From assembly GCA_000827205.1 (NCBI GenBank), contig KN832570.1, forward strand, positions 278,879 through 342,878: a stretch of 64,000 nt of DNA, read 5' to 3'. The notes below the pieces were generated by a model. That model made no database searches and had not been told where the DNA came from. It was given only the letters and a program-made list of their open reading frames with translations. Positions 43,192 through 55,581 of the stretch are shown here, piece by piece. The position numbers and the translations under genes were made by a program. The DNA is from Plicaturopsis crispa FD-325 SS-3. Lineage: Eukaryota; Basidiomycota; Agaricomycetes; Amylocorticiales; Amylocorticiaceae. Each line of letters opens with the position of its first letter. The first letter of the stretch is position 1.

Positions 43192-44920
43192 ATATCAGAA
43201 ATGCAATCCGCTTGAACACTATTGCTCGTCTGACCTGGTGTTGTCCGTGTGGGCGCCCCATGGGAGCTACTGGATCTAAGGGCCCGTATCGAAGAATCCA
43301 AGGTGCGCAACGACCGAGACATTAAGGCCAGTACTAGACGACGAATATGATAGCAGAGTATGCGCTTGAACCAGTTTTGACCTTGACACTGCAGCGCAAT
43401 GCTGGGAAAGGGACTTGAGCGCGAAAAAAGTGGAATTGCCACGTGCGAATGTCTATAGCCGCCCCTGAACCAAACGCGTCAATTTCTGAACTGGTTCCCC
43501 TCGGCGCGTCTGTGGCAAATAGAGTATGTACGTGCCGTCCATAGCAGTTGCAGAGGGTAGACGTTCAAGGGAACGTAGACATGAGGCCTTGAGGGGGGAA
43601 GGGGGGGGGGATCTAAGACTTGATATAATCATACAACGCACAAAATGTATTCGACATGTATTATGAGCTTTACGGAGAAGACGCAGTACTGTACATATCT
43701 CGAATTCGTTCATTAAGATAAAGATCATTCGCGACCAGGCTCACCGCAGCAATGCCTAAGTTGCATGGTGTACTATCAGGATAGGTGAAGAGCTGAGTAT
43801 ATTCAAGATTTGATAGGAGGAATGGAACGCAGTGCGCGTAAAGGAAGTCATGACACGGACCTAGGGTTAGTTGATTCTGTCCCATGGGTGTTGCCGGCCC
43901 ACTGTACGATATAGATACCGCACAGTAGTGGGAAGTCTTCGACAACGCCTCGTTGGATGAAGGAACGTACCTGTACCATCGCTGACAGGCATGAAGTAAT
44001 CATACTCGCCGATCGGAGGTGTAGCTCATTTCAGCTTCATATCTCCGGAGAACCATAGACCTCACCTAAGGAGCCTTCTTTCGCGGAACGAACGCAACAC
44101 CGTTCTGTGTGAGGGGGTATCCAAGTCTGTTTAACACGCACGTCGGCTAAGCACCTGCATGTTGGCCCACGCTTCAGAAGATGGTAGGAATGGTCGTAGA
44201 GGGCAGTGCACGTATGCTACAATGCCAATTTCCATCGAGTGTGTAGCGGTGAGTGCAGGGGAAGGCTGAAATGAATGAAACTCGCCGGTCGGAGGTAACT
44301 CCTCTACAAACATAGCCTCTAGCAAAGTTTATGCAAGGACGGATGTGAACATGCGCAGCGCTCTTGATTGATGGTGACGATGACAGCAATTGAGTTTTGC
44401 TCACGCCGAGTAGGAAACCTGCAAGCGAGAACACGACGAGCAGGCTGAGAGCAGACTACAGGAATAGAGACTTGTAGAGAACGGAGCAGGTGGAGGCGGA
44501 CGACGGAGATGGCCAACCATTTCCACCCAATTCCCCGCAAAAGGTCTGGATCTTTCCAAAAGCAGTCCAGATCCGGACCTAAATTCCCCACACATATAAT
44601 ACCGCCGGGTCTACTCCTGCATAAAACTAGCGTACTCTCTTCGTCCTCTCCGTCCATGTCCGTCCCATCCTAATTCCCAGTACGCGCGATTTTCTGTTTA
44701 TCTGGGCTGTCTAACAGTTTGTGTGCTAGTAGAATCCGACTGGGAGGCGCACGACGACATCACCACGCTCCACTAGGTCTTTTCGAAGCACCGGATTCCC
44801 CACATCTCGTGGTACAGCGGCACAAGTGTGAGTTTTCTCTCTAAAGACAGGCCCTGGCTAGCCGCAGATCCAGAACAGACGCTCACGTCGGCGTTCTTCC
44901 CAGATATTGTCCCCCCCTTA
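43192..44920. other. Unresolved 1.7 kb region; possible minus-strand gene
   Basis: On the minus strand, frames at 43670-43945 (GPCHDFLYAHCVPFLLSNLEY), 44131-44325 (VEELPPTGEFHSFQPSPAL) and 44319-44657 look somewhat coding-like. PPTGEF near 44290 and PPIGEY near 44010 suggest a small internal duplication. I could not build a convincing exon chain and recognise no domain, so no gene is called. Confidence 0.3.
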
Positions 44921-44930
44921 GTATATATAC
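44921..44930 (+). promoter_or_regulatory. TATA box of the ubiquitin-fold protein gene
   Basis: GTATATATAC lies 36-45 bp before the ATG at 44966. This implies a very short leader and supports that ATG over the upstream in-frame one at 44828. Confidence 0.5.
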
Positions 44931-44965
44931 GACCCCGCCTTCCCACACGCCCCCGTCCTACCGCG

Positions 44966-45748
44966 ATGTCCGCCCCCTCCACTCCAGCAGCGGAGTCTCC
45001 CACTACGGACCGCGAGCCATTGTACGCATTCTTGACGACCGAGCCATTTCAGCAGACAAGGCCGTACACTGCGACAGGTGCAGCTTCTGCTCGCACATCC
45101 TTTACTCGCGTCGGTCCGGACGTCGACGCCATGCTCGCTTCCGATGGCATTAGCCCGCACTCCGTGGCGTCGTCTTTGTATCCGAGCCTATACGATCGCG
45201 AGCAGGAAGAGCGTGCGCTCCAAGAGGAGCAGGCGGAGAAGGAGCCCGAGGAGCAGGAACCGGTGCCGCAGATTCCACAGACATGTATAACATTCCTGTG
45301 CATCACGGGCAGGCGGCGCACGATGTCATTTGAGCCGGAAACGACGGTCGGGCGGGTGAAGGAACTCCTATGGAATGCGTGGCCCAGTGGTCAGCACCAC
45401 TCGTAAATGTGTAGAGATGAACGCACACTGACAATGCTTGCAGAATGGCAGAGCGATCAGCCGCCCGCGCCTTCGTACCTGCGACTTCTGCATCTGGGGA
45501 AGATCATCCAAGATGACGACACGCTCGCGAAGCTCAACTTCCCCGTGGCGATCCCGTCGCCTCCGAATCCGACACCCGCTACCATTGTACACTTGTCCAT
45601 ACGACCCATCCCGCCCCCAGCGGACGACGGTGGGCTAAAAAAGCGGCGCCGGACGTGGCGGCGGAGTACGGTCGATTCAACCGAATCGACGGGAGAGGAT
45701 GGCGAGAGCCGAGAAGCAGGGTGCTGTAATGCTTGTATCATATGTTGA
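44966..45748 (+). CDS. Membrane-anchored ubiquitin-fold protein (UBL3/MUB-like) with CaaX-type end
   Basis: Two exons (44966-45389, 45444-45748) join in phase to 242 residues. The first ~100 residues are polar, with an acidic coiled segment (YDREQEERALQEEQAEKEPE). The ubiquitin-like domain reads ITFLCITGRRRTMSFEPETT, VGRVKELLWNAWPSEWQSD, SYLRLLHLGKIIQDDDTLA, IVHLSIRP. Its alignment with UBL3 is clear, including the NAWPSEW and LRLLHLGKII positions. The C-terminus after a basic KKRRRTWRR patch is CCNACIIC, a cysteine cluster ending in a CaaX-like box. Members of this family are prenylated, held at the plasma membrane, and bind E2 enzymes or sort proteins into vesicles. Unlike animal UBL3, it has a long N-terminal extension. 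Confidence 0.82.
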
Positions 45749-46449
45749 TTCCACGCGGTAAGTCTGCCCACCATCGACTCAACAATACTACGCCAATGCT
45801 CACCATGCATAAGCAGGCCGAAATATTGACCGCGCTACACGACTCCCGCGACCCGCTTGGGGCCTCATACGATCTGCTTACGGCCATCACACGACCTCAC
45901 GCTCACGAAATTCTTCTCTCTTCATCTGCGCATGTGCTCGCCCTCGAACATTAGTCCCTTGCAGCTACTCATCACTCGGTACTCTCCTGCTTTCTTGTGT
46001 CTATACCTATATTTGTTACATTATATGCTTTTTCATTCCGCACTCGCTACCATCTCACATTCCACTCGTGTCTTTGGCTTCGTTGTACGACTGATCCGTG
46101 GGTTTAATGTTAATGATGGGCTACCGGCTCATCGCGTCCAGCGCAAACACCATTTGAACGTTTGCATGAGCAAGCTATACAGGGCGTACGCCTCGACAAG
46201 AGCATCACTGGCATGAATGCTGTCAGTAACAGAATCGAATCGGTATCAGGTATCGATCTGAATCATCCTTAGGTTGAGATCCGTTGGATACGTTCGGGCA
46301 GAGACAGAGCCGGCATGATCATAACATAGCGATGCATGGACAGAACGATGTAACACATACTACTAGAGACGCGACGTGCGGATACACCATGCCTCCATGA
46401 AAAGATTTTCCTTCGTAAATCTCCAACACAGCCCAAGGATACGATGCAC
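45749..46449. other. Intergenic between convergent genes, 701 bp
   Basis: 3' flanks of the ubiquitin-fold gene and eL20. No exon, RNA gene or repeat is supported. Confidence 0.4.
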
Positions 46450-47144
46450 TCAGAATGTGCTCGGGCGGTGCGCGAGGAACGTCGAGCGGACCTTCGTGAC
46501 GCGGTGGGGGAGGGGGAACTTGAGGTGGGGGACAAGCAACTGCTTGATATACGGCCGGCGCACGTCCTCCGACTTCTCGATCTCAACCACACGCAAAATC
46601 TATTCCGCAGCCGTTAGCCACCAAGAAGTATCTGGAGGGTAAGCAGGACAAACGTGGATGGACCGGAAACGGGCACGGTGACGGGCGGCCATGTCCTGGT
46701 AGAGGCTCTTGACGGCATCTGCGCGGCTGAGTTCACGGAACTCCTTGTACATGTTGTGCGTGCCGGAGCGCGAGTCGTAACGGATCCAGATACCGAAGTT
46801 CTTCACCTTGAGCGGTTTCTTCTCGTGGATCTACAAAAAGGGTCGCGAACGGACCGTTAGTAATCCCAAACGCCTGCCTCTTGAATGGCTGCAAGGGATA
46901 CACACAACGTTGACGCCAATGATTTCACCATTGGCCTTCTTGACCTTCTTGAGTTGTCTGGGGAGGTGTCTCAGCAAAACGCGCGCGATTTCGCAGTAAC
47001 GGGTACGCACCTCAGGAAGTACCAGAAACGCGACTTGGCGACGACCTCGTTAGGCGCAAAGATGCGCATACGGAAGATTTTGGGAGTGGGCTCGGACTCC
47101 GTGGGCAAATGCCGCCCGACGACCTGGAATTCTTGAAGTCCCAT
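46450..47144 (-). CDS. RPL20: 60S ribosomal protein eL20 (L18a)
   Basis: Four exons (47011-47144, 46919-46967, 46654-46830, 46450-46599) join in phase to 169 residues, close to the family length. It starts [20 protein letters not shown] and continues [106 protein letters not shown] and HRPSTF. All are near-identical to eL20 of other fungi. It is a cytosolic large-subunit protein on the solvent side. The ATG follows an acceptor-like tag, so a 5' untranslated exon upstream is likely. The donor of intron 2 is GTTGTG, a weak variant. Confidence 0.95.
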
Positions 47145-47643
47145 CTACGCAGCAGAGGCGTCAGCATGCACATCCGATCCAGCCAAGTGCAATCCATCCC
47201 AGTACACCGATTTCTTCCGGGAAAAAGGCGTCCCACAGTATTCTGGCATGTCTGGGATGGCCATTCGGGCACTCACTTTGCAGATTCGACGGCGGGGTGA
47301 CGGTGGATGGCGGTCTTGAGGATGTGTGTCGAATGCACAACAAAATCTGAGGATGATCGGCAATCGGATGCCGAAGTGCACAAACACAACCAAGCGGCGG
47401 GGTGGCGGACCCCCGCCGCGGACGGTTAACGGTCAACTTCAACTCGAACTGACCGCTACTAAATTCTACAAGTTCTAGAAGTATACTGTTGCAAGAGGGG
47501 GACATCCTTGACCGTGTAATTGGTTTATTTTTACTGAAGGCGAACCAAGAATTTCATGTAGCAATCGCTTAAGCAGTTTTTGGGACCCAAGCTCGAGAGG
47601 TATCTTACATTGAAGGACCTACTTCAACGGCTCACCTATAGAT
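47145..47643. other. Intergenic, 499 bp
   Basis: Upstream of eL20 and downstream of the lactonase-family gene. It contains a C/T- and G-rich stretch near 47395-47425. No gene is supported. Confidence 0.4.
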
Positions 47644-48854
47644 CTATATGACCAGAAACCCAGTTGGCTGGTCTAATTCTAGAGACGCAACTTCACGAAG
47701 CCCCTCTCCGCCGTCAGTGCGCTCGAAGACCTTCACGCCCCCACTTGTCACGCCCCCTGCAATTAAGTATCGATCGTCCTCCCCAAAGAATTTCATTCCG
47801 CGCAGGTGGCGGAGGCCGGTGTGCACCTGTGTCCGCAGCGTGGGTTTTCCTAGCGCGAGGAGCGACGGCCTGTCGGGGTCGGGATGGGTCACGGTGAAGA
47901 TAGAAATGGTGTCGCCTAACGGATGCGGCGCTTTCGAGTCGGGACTGGGAACGTCGCGGTTTGATGTGTAGATGTACGTCAATGGGAAGGCGGCGTTTTG
48001 AGCTGGGATGAGGACCTCGGCAGCAGACATGCCGTGCTGCTCGTTGTAGGGGGGCACGGGGGACAGTGCCGGTGTAACTGAAAGCAGCTCGAAGGAAGGA
48101 AGGCGGAACGTAGCAATCTCCAATGTGAGCTCGAGTAGAACGTATAAATGTTCGTCTGGAGACATAGTATTAGCACTAGGATACCTTAGCCTAGGCAGTA
48201 TGGTGCATACCGTGAATAAGCAAATGCCGAGGTCCGCCACCGGGTGGGGTCTCTATCGCGCCCGACACTTCCCATCTATTCTCCTTACCCTTGACCAGAC
48301 GCCAGATCTTGTCTGCACCCAAGTCAGGCACAAGCACCTCGTCTCCATGTACAACCGCTTCATGAGCATGGGCTTGTTCCTGCCTCACAGTATTCGGGCC
48401 TGTGCCATGAAACTGGATGATTTGCGTAGAAGCTTCAGAAGAGGGCAGGTAGGGGAAGTCCTTCGACAGTGGAATGGAGGCAAATCTGCCGTCCATATAC
48501 TACCGTGATTCCAGGAGTCAAATAACTGGGATGACAATAAATCGGAATGTGGCGCACGTTTGAAACTAGCACCTCCTCGTCCGTGACTGTGAGATGGCAC
48601 GGCGAGTCACCACCGCTCGAGATGCTGGCTACGACATTCGCGCCATCGCCGTCAAGCTTGATGGCGATGACCTTGCCTTCGAGTTGCTCGAGAGCTGCAA
48701 AGATAACAGACCGGTCGGATGTGTGTGGCTCGATCCACGAAGGCCGTTGGCCCACATCGACGGAGGATTGGAGTGTCAGTGAGCCATTCGCCGGTGAGAA
48801 TGAAAGGATAGAGATGTTCGAGGTGTATGAGCCGGTTATGATACGGTATGCCAT
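47644..48854 (-). CDS. Seven-bladed beta-propeller lactonase-family protein (6-phosphogluconolactonase/muconate cycloisomerase-like)
   Basis: Three exons (48558-48854, 48211-48499, 47644-48155) join in phase to 365 residues, the usual size of the family. It starts MAYRIITGSYTSNISILSFS. Propeller signatures follow: GQRPSWIEPHTSDRSVIFAA, SGGDSPCHLTV, QAHAHEAVVHGDEVLVPDLG, ADKIWRL, GGGPRHLLIH, YVLLELTLEIATF, YIYTSNRD, TGLRHLRGMKFFGEDDRYLI and AGGVTSGGVKVFERT. The repeated HP/GPRH and VPDLGADK motifs are typical of Pfam lactonase propellers. Fungal members include carboxy-muconate cyclases of aromatic catabolism and 6-phosphogluconolactonase-like enzymes. Which reaction applies cannot be told. 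No signal peptide, so it is cytosolic. Confidence 0.85.
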
Positions 48855-49634
48855 GGTTGGCGAGCCACAAGTTGAGGATCGATACCTGGTACCCGGACAG
48901 ATGGTTATCTACATGATCTCGGACGGAGGCAAATCGATTCCTGATCTATAAACGAGCGCTGTGAATCTCCGAAAGTGGCCCGACGGTTTCTCCGCTTGGA
49001 CCAGTATGTTTTGAATACAGGTGGCGGTACTTGCAAGGGATAAGTACGGTAAAGGACGTCAGTACGGAGTCCTAGGGAGGAACCATGACATAGAGAAGCT
49101 CATCCAGCGGGTGTTTGACGTTGCACAGTAGAGCATGAAATGAATTGACGCGTCGTGTAAAACTTTGACGTTCTTCAGATGGAGATGTCACCGCAAGCAT
49201 ATACGTCACTCACAGATGCAAAGTATAGCGCGTATTATGATTCCCTGAGCTCGACGGTGTCGAGACAATCAACATCGAGTCCCGGCAAGATTTGAACAGA
49301 AGTTCCAGCGAAAATGCTGTAACTACATCGACAATAGGCCACAACTTGAAGAATCAAGATGCGAGCCACCGACTGTGCCTATGCCGTCGAAGGCCGTCGG
49401 TCGTCCAGAACTGTCAGGCGGAACGCCAGATCCAGTGAATGCGCATGTCGGCAACATGTCGGTGCTTTCAAATGGAGTGTAGCAGCAGGTCAAGTGCAAC
49501 TTTTCTTGTCACTAAGTGCGGGGAAAATCCGGGCCGGCATTCGGCCCGGTACCCCGGCAGAGGACTGGCGCGCCTTATTACCCCGCAACTCGAAATCGCA
49601 TCGAAATTGCATCTGCACTCATTCCATCACCACC
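48855..49634. other. Intergenic with divergent promoters, 780 bp
   Basis: Upstream of both the lactonase-family gene and the DUF2264 gene. No exon or repeat is supported. Confidence 0.4.
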
Positions 49635-51669
49635 ATGTCCACCTTCGCCACGACGAGCCCTTTCGCGTCTAATCCGCTGCAGACAAGGTCCGATCTGCAG
49701 AATTTCCTAGTCGGCCTGCTCGACCCCCTCGCGGCGCACACGTCCCCGGGCGGCGCGCGCATTCATCTTGGGTACACGGCAACGCACTACGACGAGGCCG
49801 CGGCGCAGCTGGAGGGGTTTTCGCGTCCGCTCTGGGGCCTGGCGTCGCTGATCGCCGGTGGCGGGGAATACGCAGGGGTTAACCGCTGGGTGGAGGGGTT
49901 CGCCAATGGCACGGACCGGCAGCACGAAGAGTTCTGGGGGGACATGCGGGACAAGGACCAGCGCATGGTGGAGTGCTCCGCGATCGGGTTTTCCATCGCG
50001 GTGGCTGGGAAGGCGCTGTGGGACCCGCTGAGTGCGGCGGCGAAGAAGAATTTGGAGGATTGGCTCGGGGGCATGAACGATAAGGAGATGCCGAACACTA
50101 ATTGGCTGTGGTTCCGTGTGAGCGGCGGCCAATTATACACTTTGCGTAGAGAGAGACTGACCGCGTGACGCTGGTAGGTATTTGCGAACCTCGGCTTGTC
50201 GAAGGCAGGTTCGCCGCGCGCCGATACGAAGCGCATGAAGGCCGACCTCGACCACCTGGACACGTTCTACGTCGGCGATGGCTGGTCGCGGGACGGACCA
50301 GAGGGCGTCATCCAACTTGACTATTACTCCTCCTCCTTCGCGATCCAGTTCTCCCAGCTTTTGTACTCGAAGCTCGCGCAGGATGTCGATCCAGAGCGGT
50401 GTGCCGAGTACCGAAAACGCGCGACGCGGTTCGCGGTCGACTTTGTGCACTATTTTGATACGGAAGGTCAGTGTCCTCCTTGGTCTATTCCAGTCACAGG
50501 GGACTCACGTATGCGATATAGGTCGGGCGGTAGCATTCGGCCGGAGTATGACCTACCGGTTCGCGATGTCGTCCTTCTGGGGTGCGCTTGCCTTCGCAGA
50601 CGTTGAACTTCCGGAGCCTCTGAGCTGGGGTGTCATCAAGGGCCTGCAGCTGCGCAACATCCGCTACTGGGCGCGCCAGCCGGGCGCCTACAGCCCGGAT
50701 GGGACGCTGACGATCGGGTACAACTACCCCAACCACAATCTGACTGAAAACTACAATTCGCCCGGATCGCCGTATTGGTGCTGCGAGTCATTCATCGCGC
50801 TTGCGCTTCCGCCGACGCACCCGTTCTGGACAGCGGAGGAGGCGCCGTACCCGAGCGTGCTGCTGGAGAAAACGGTTGAGCTCCATAAGCCCATGCACAT
50901 CGCGTCGAGTCGCGGCGGACACACCTTCATCCTGTCGTCGGGCCAGCAATGTTCGTACCCCGTAAAACAGAGCGCGGCAAAATACGGCAAATTCGCCTAC
51001 TCCGCCGCCTTCGGGTACAGTGTGCCCGTCGGCAATCTCACTCTGGAAGAGCTTGGGGGCGACAACACTCTTGCCCTGAGTGACGACGATGGAGAGACGT
51101 GGAAATGCAGGAGGGTAACGCGGGAGGCACGGTTTGAGAACGGGTGCCTGCGGTCGATGTGGTATCCGTGGAAGGGCGTCGAGGTGGAGACGTGGCTCGT
51201 GCCACCCCAGGCGGAAGCACCCCTTTGGCACCTCCGGGTCCACAGGATCAAGACTGACCGGAAGCTCACCTCGGCGGAGGGCGCGTTCGCGATTTACGGG
51301 CAGCGGGGGGACGGACGGCACTTGGATGCCTTAGAAAAGGCAGACGACTTCGGGACGGGGACGTTTGCGGATCCACAGGGTGTCGCGCGCGCGGTCTCAC
51401 GCGACGGCGTCTCAGGGATTATCGACCTTGGCGCGGCAAAGGATAGGCAGGGCGTAGCGATGCGCATGGATCCGAATACGAACCTGGTAGTTGCACGGTC
51501 AGTACTGCCCACTCTATCGGCAGAGAATTCTGCTCTGGAGAAGGACATATGGCTCGTCACGGCCGTGTTTGGGTTGCCTAGCGCTGGTGGGGAGGAAGGG
51601 CCAAGGAAAGGATGGGAAGCAGAGTGGGCGAAGAGACCAGCGGTCCCGAGCTTCATTCCAATCGCATAA
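49635..51669 (+). CDS. DUF2264 family protein
   Basis: Three exons (49635-50117, 50178-50466, 50522-51669) join in phase to 639 residues. It starts [20 protein letters not shown]. The conserved N-terminal all-helical part includes [40 protein letters not shown] and [17 protein letters not shown], then [20 protein letters not shown] and [20 protein letters not shown]. Next come [40 protein letters not shown] and [17 protein letters not shown]. The C-terminal third is beta-rich ([20 protein letters not shown]). The family occurs in bacteria and fungi. Its helical barrel plus beta-domain plan resembles carbohydrate-active enzymes, but no activity is established. No secretion signal is visible. 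Confidence 0.88.
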
Positions 51670-53208
51670 AAGCACTGTAGCACAACACCGTTTCCTCTCT
51701 GTAGCTCATGCTTGAACTCTGAATTTGAAGTATGTAACGCACCGCCTGTAGAAGTGTCGCCAGAAAAACTTTCATCCTTGAACCGTAGAGGATCGATGAA
51801 GCTGACATTTCGAGCAGTCGGGTGGAGATCTCGTAGGGAGAAACGCATTTCATTCTGATAGGTATGCTGTACACAGATTGGAGCGTATAGAAGCCAGATA
51901 TCGCGTACGCAAAAGACGAAAAATTTGTGGAACCTCTGGTAAGGAACACGACTCCAAATTGACTGCCCGAGAGCGAGAGTGCGCTCCAGCTGAGGTACCT
52001 GGTTGCTCTTGAGCTCGCGGTAGACTCCTGTGAGAAACAAGTAGATCGTTCACAGGGGGACAATAGTGCGAGGCCGAGAAATGAGTGAAGAGACGAGAAA
52101 GTGAAAAAGCAGGTTTATATAGGCCCAAAAAGCCACGTGTTGCTGACAAAGAAAATATACCAGCGCGTTCGGCGCCGCGGTCGCGCGGCTCCCTTTCGCT
52201 GTCATTGTCGAGTTTCATCTTCACGGTCAGTCGACGGCCTCGAAAAGCCTTAGAAAGTCCCTGCGGTACTGTACAAGTCAGCGTGGAACGTGAATAGACT
52301 TGACAGGTTTCAAGTTTATGTAGAGGATCGCGTCTCAAGGTGCGTGTACTACGCATAACTTTGCCGGGCGACTTGGTATCGGTCTGACAATGTTGCAAGC
52401 TTCCGTACCGTGCCACACAAATATTGTTATTCTAGAGTTCAAACGTCCAATCCATCGTCGATGTGTATGACTCTGAATTCTCGCCCTTGAATACCTGTTG
52501 AATACTGTCTATACCGTTTTGAGCAGAGGGAAGACCATCTAGTTGCATTCAGCTGCGCACCGTCGCGTCTCGCGCGCTCACGCCCTTGCTTAAGTGCTTG
52601 CGCTTGTGCTTCGCAACGATACTGCGCGAAGCATCCCCGCAGATATCGACCTATGTTTTGTCCCTTCAACATGGTGTGTGTATACGACACTGTGACCGTG
52701 ACTTCGGTGCGTTTTCTATCCCAAAATGCATTACTGTGCGTCTCTGACCGACAACTTCCGTCCTCGGACATACTTCACGAAGTTCACATCAATGTAACAT
52801 GCAAACGAGCTTTCCTTTATCTGGTTCCGTAACCCGAGCCTCCCGGTGGCCCCCTGGCGCAGAAGTAATAAGCATTTGTCTTTGATTTGTTGGTATGTTC
52901 ATTGGCCCGTGGTCCATTAAGGCTATCGCGACGCGATGGTTTGGCGCCAAGATACGGTCCGGCGGCGTATAGTTCAACTCGATTAATCTCGATTTCCCCT
53001 CTCTTCAGAAAGGCCGACTCGTCGCGCTCGCTCTATTTGGTTTATACGGGCAATCCGCACTTATGTCTATGGCGAAGGCATACGGAACGGCAGCGGCTTG
53101 GACGGCGCCTACTGTTCAATTACCGCGGTGTAAGCTCCCTGTCTATGACAATGTTTTCACGGCGGCAGAACAACTGCAGCGGCAAGGTCCGACCGTATAT
53201 CGGACCCA
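51670..53208. other. Intergenic, 1.5 kb
   Basis: No gene is supported. Near 52926-52975 there is a segment (gatggtttggcgccaag) related to 3831-3880 upstream of P450 gene 1, so the two P450 upstream regions share more than the box. Confidence 0.4.
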
Positions 53209-53243
53209 TCGAACGTAGCCTTCGAGTCTGATGGTGGCGCGGA
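53209..53243 (+). promoter_or_regulatory. Conserved P450 promoter box, copy 4
   Basis: ATCGAACGTAGCCTTCGAG then TCTGATGGTGGCGCGG, about 175-210 bp before the ATG at 53417. It is preceded by the palindromic CCGTATATCGG. Confidence 0.62.
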
Positions 53244-53416
53244 GGTATCATCGCGCGTGCGGCTTAATTTTCGTGACGCGACGCTTGTAATCGACAATTA
53301 GTCAGTAAGTGCTACCATACCACTATGAGTATCTGTCTTATACCGTTAAGCACATGTTTTCTCTATTGACCTAGTCCCACCAGGTCCCACTACGCAGTCT
53401 ACTCCTCCCCTCGACC

Positions 53417-55581
53417 ATGTTGGACACCAATGTCCTCGCGACCTTCGGGGCAGGATCGCTCCTGATATACTTGTATCTGCGGCGACAGCGCCAGTCACCA
53501 TACTCAAGCCTGCCCTTGCCGCCTGGCCCCAAACCTCTGCCCGTCATCGGAAATCTCCTCCAGATGCCGAGTCGTCATGAGCCGCAGGTGTATGAGCAGT
53601 GGGGGCGTGATTACAGTGCGTAGGCTTCTCCGTGAGGACGCATAGTCATTGCTGACATGTGGCTTTCAGATTCAGACATAATCTACCTTAACCTGGCTGG
53701 GTCATCCGTGGTTATAGTTAACTCAGCCGCAGCTGCCAACGAGCTTTTAGAACGACGCTCTTCGACTTATTCCGGCAGGTAACTACGATATTTTGCGACT
53801 CTGCCATCTCTTACTGAGTGATCACGCCAGGCCAGCATCTCAGATGTGTAACCTGTAGGTTTCCGCGATGCCTTCACGCAATGGCACTGATAAATTATTC
53901 TAGGATGGGATTCGGTAACCTCGTGTCCCTGGTCCCTTACGGAGATAAATGGCGAGCGATGCGACGTCTCTTACATCGCGAATTCCATCCACAGGCCATA
54001 CTGCGGTACATACCGAATGAGATCGAGGCCGCTCACGATTTCCTTCGACGTTTACTAGATTCTCCCGACGATTTCTCTGAAAGTATAACCCAGTGAGCTC
54101 GATGGCCTTTATTTATTGCGAAATAGCACGCTTATCGTGGACCAGTTTGTTTGGAAGGATCATTATGGACCTCACATATGGAATCAAAGTCGAGCCACAG
54201 GGCGATCCACGCATACGAACGGCAAAGCTCGCGGCTGAGGCCCTCGCCGAAGCCGCGAGCCCGGGTGCGTTTTATGTGGAGCCACTTCCGTTCCGTGCGC
54301 AATCATCGTTGCGATCCATTCCTCCTGTATGAACGCCTTTGACACAGTGAGACATGTGCCGGAATGGATGCCAGGAGCCAGCTTCAAGACAAAGGCTCGG
54401 GAGTGGCACCTCCTCGCAGACGCCATGTACAACATCCCTTTCAACACCACAAAGGAAACTCTCGTGCGTATACTCTAGCTGTCAGCGCAGCACGCCCCCA
54501 CGCACTGATATACATTTGGACTTAGGCGAACGGCACACAGGCAGCGTCGTTTGTCGCGAAATGCCTCGAAGACATACCTCGCAGCACCTCGCAGTCGGAC
54601 AAGGACCAGCAAGAGGATTTGATCAAAGAAACCGCGGGCACCATGTACGCCGGTAAGTTCTGTTTTTGACGCTGATAACTTACGTCGTCTGATACTATGT
54701 CACCTTTGTAAGCTGGAACCGACACTGTACGGCTATGTCAGTATCTATTCCACCTTCCGATTACTTACGCATTCCTCTAGACGGCATCAAGTGTCAAGAC
54801 CTTTATCCTGTCCATGCTATTAAATCCCGAAATTCAAGCCAAGGCTCAGAAAGAGCTTGACGAGGTCGTGGGCCACGGAAACCTCCCGGACTTCAGCCAC
54901 CAGGACTCATTACCGTATGTCAACGCGATAGTCAAAGAGACGCTCAGGTGGGGGCCCGTCACGCCCCAAGGTACATTTCAAGGATTTTGGCGTACAATTC
55001 ATACTGATCTCTTGTCGTACAAGACAGGTATTCCACATGTAGTGGCGGCTGAAGATGCATTCGAGGGCTACCGCATTCCAGCCGGCACTATTGTGATTGG
55101 GAACGCGTGGTGCGTGCTTCGGTTCCTGTCTGCCCATTTCTCTGAGCTAAGTAAAATATCGATACTGCAGGGCCATGCTCCACGACGAGACCGTATATCC
55201 GAACCCATCAAAGTTCAGCCCCGAGAGGTTCCTGGACTCCGAGGGCCGCATTGATCCTACCGTCAAAGACCCAGCGCATGCTGCCTTTGGATTCGGGCGC
55301 CGCATCTGTCCCGGCCGCTACCTGGCAATGTCCTCCCTCTATATCGCTGTCGCATCTGTACTAGCGACGCTCAACATCGAGAAGGCCGTCGACGCTGACG
55401 GCCTGCCCATCACGCCGTCGGGCGACTACACGCCCAATGGGCTCATTGTGTGAGTGCCCATGCCTACTGATTGACTTGGAAGCGTTGTTCATGTGCCCGC
55501 AGCTCGCCGTTGGATTTCAAAGTATCCATAAGACCGCGCTCGGAAGCGGCGAAAGCCGCCATCCTGTCTACGAGTACTTGA
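53417..55581 (+). CDS. Cytochrome P450 monooxygenase 4
   Basis: Twelve exons (53417-53615, 53670-53778, 53831-53854, 53904-54092, 54146-54294, 54348-54473, 54536-54652, 54713-54726, 54781-54970, 55028-55109, 55171-55449, 55503-55581) join in phase to 518 residues. The start is MLDTNVLATFGAGSLLIYLY (anchor), with hinge LPLPPGPKPLPVIGNLL. The I-helix AGTDTT is completed by the 14-nt exon. ETLRW is the ExxR motif, FSPERF the PERF motif and FGFGRRICPGR the heme loop. It is closely similar to genes 1 and 5 throughout, with identical intron positions. ER-anchored oxidase; substrate unknown. No lesion seen. Confidence 0.92.

Noticed and set aside
44828-44965. Upstream in-frame ATG extending the ubiquitin-fold protein by 46 residues
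   Set aside because: A strong TATA box at 44921-44930 lies inside this stretch, and the next ATG at 44966 is well placed behind it.
49081-49350. Possible small RNA or tRNA gene in the divergent promoter region
   Set aside because: No cloverleaf, A/B box pair or conserved RNA motif could be made out.
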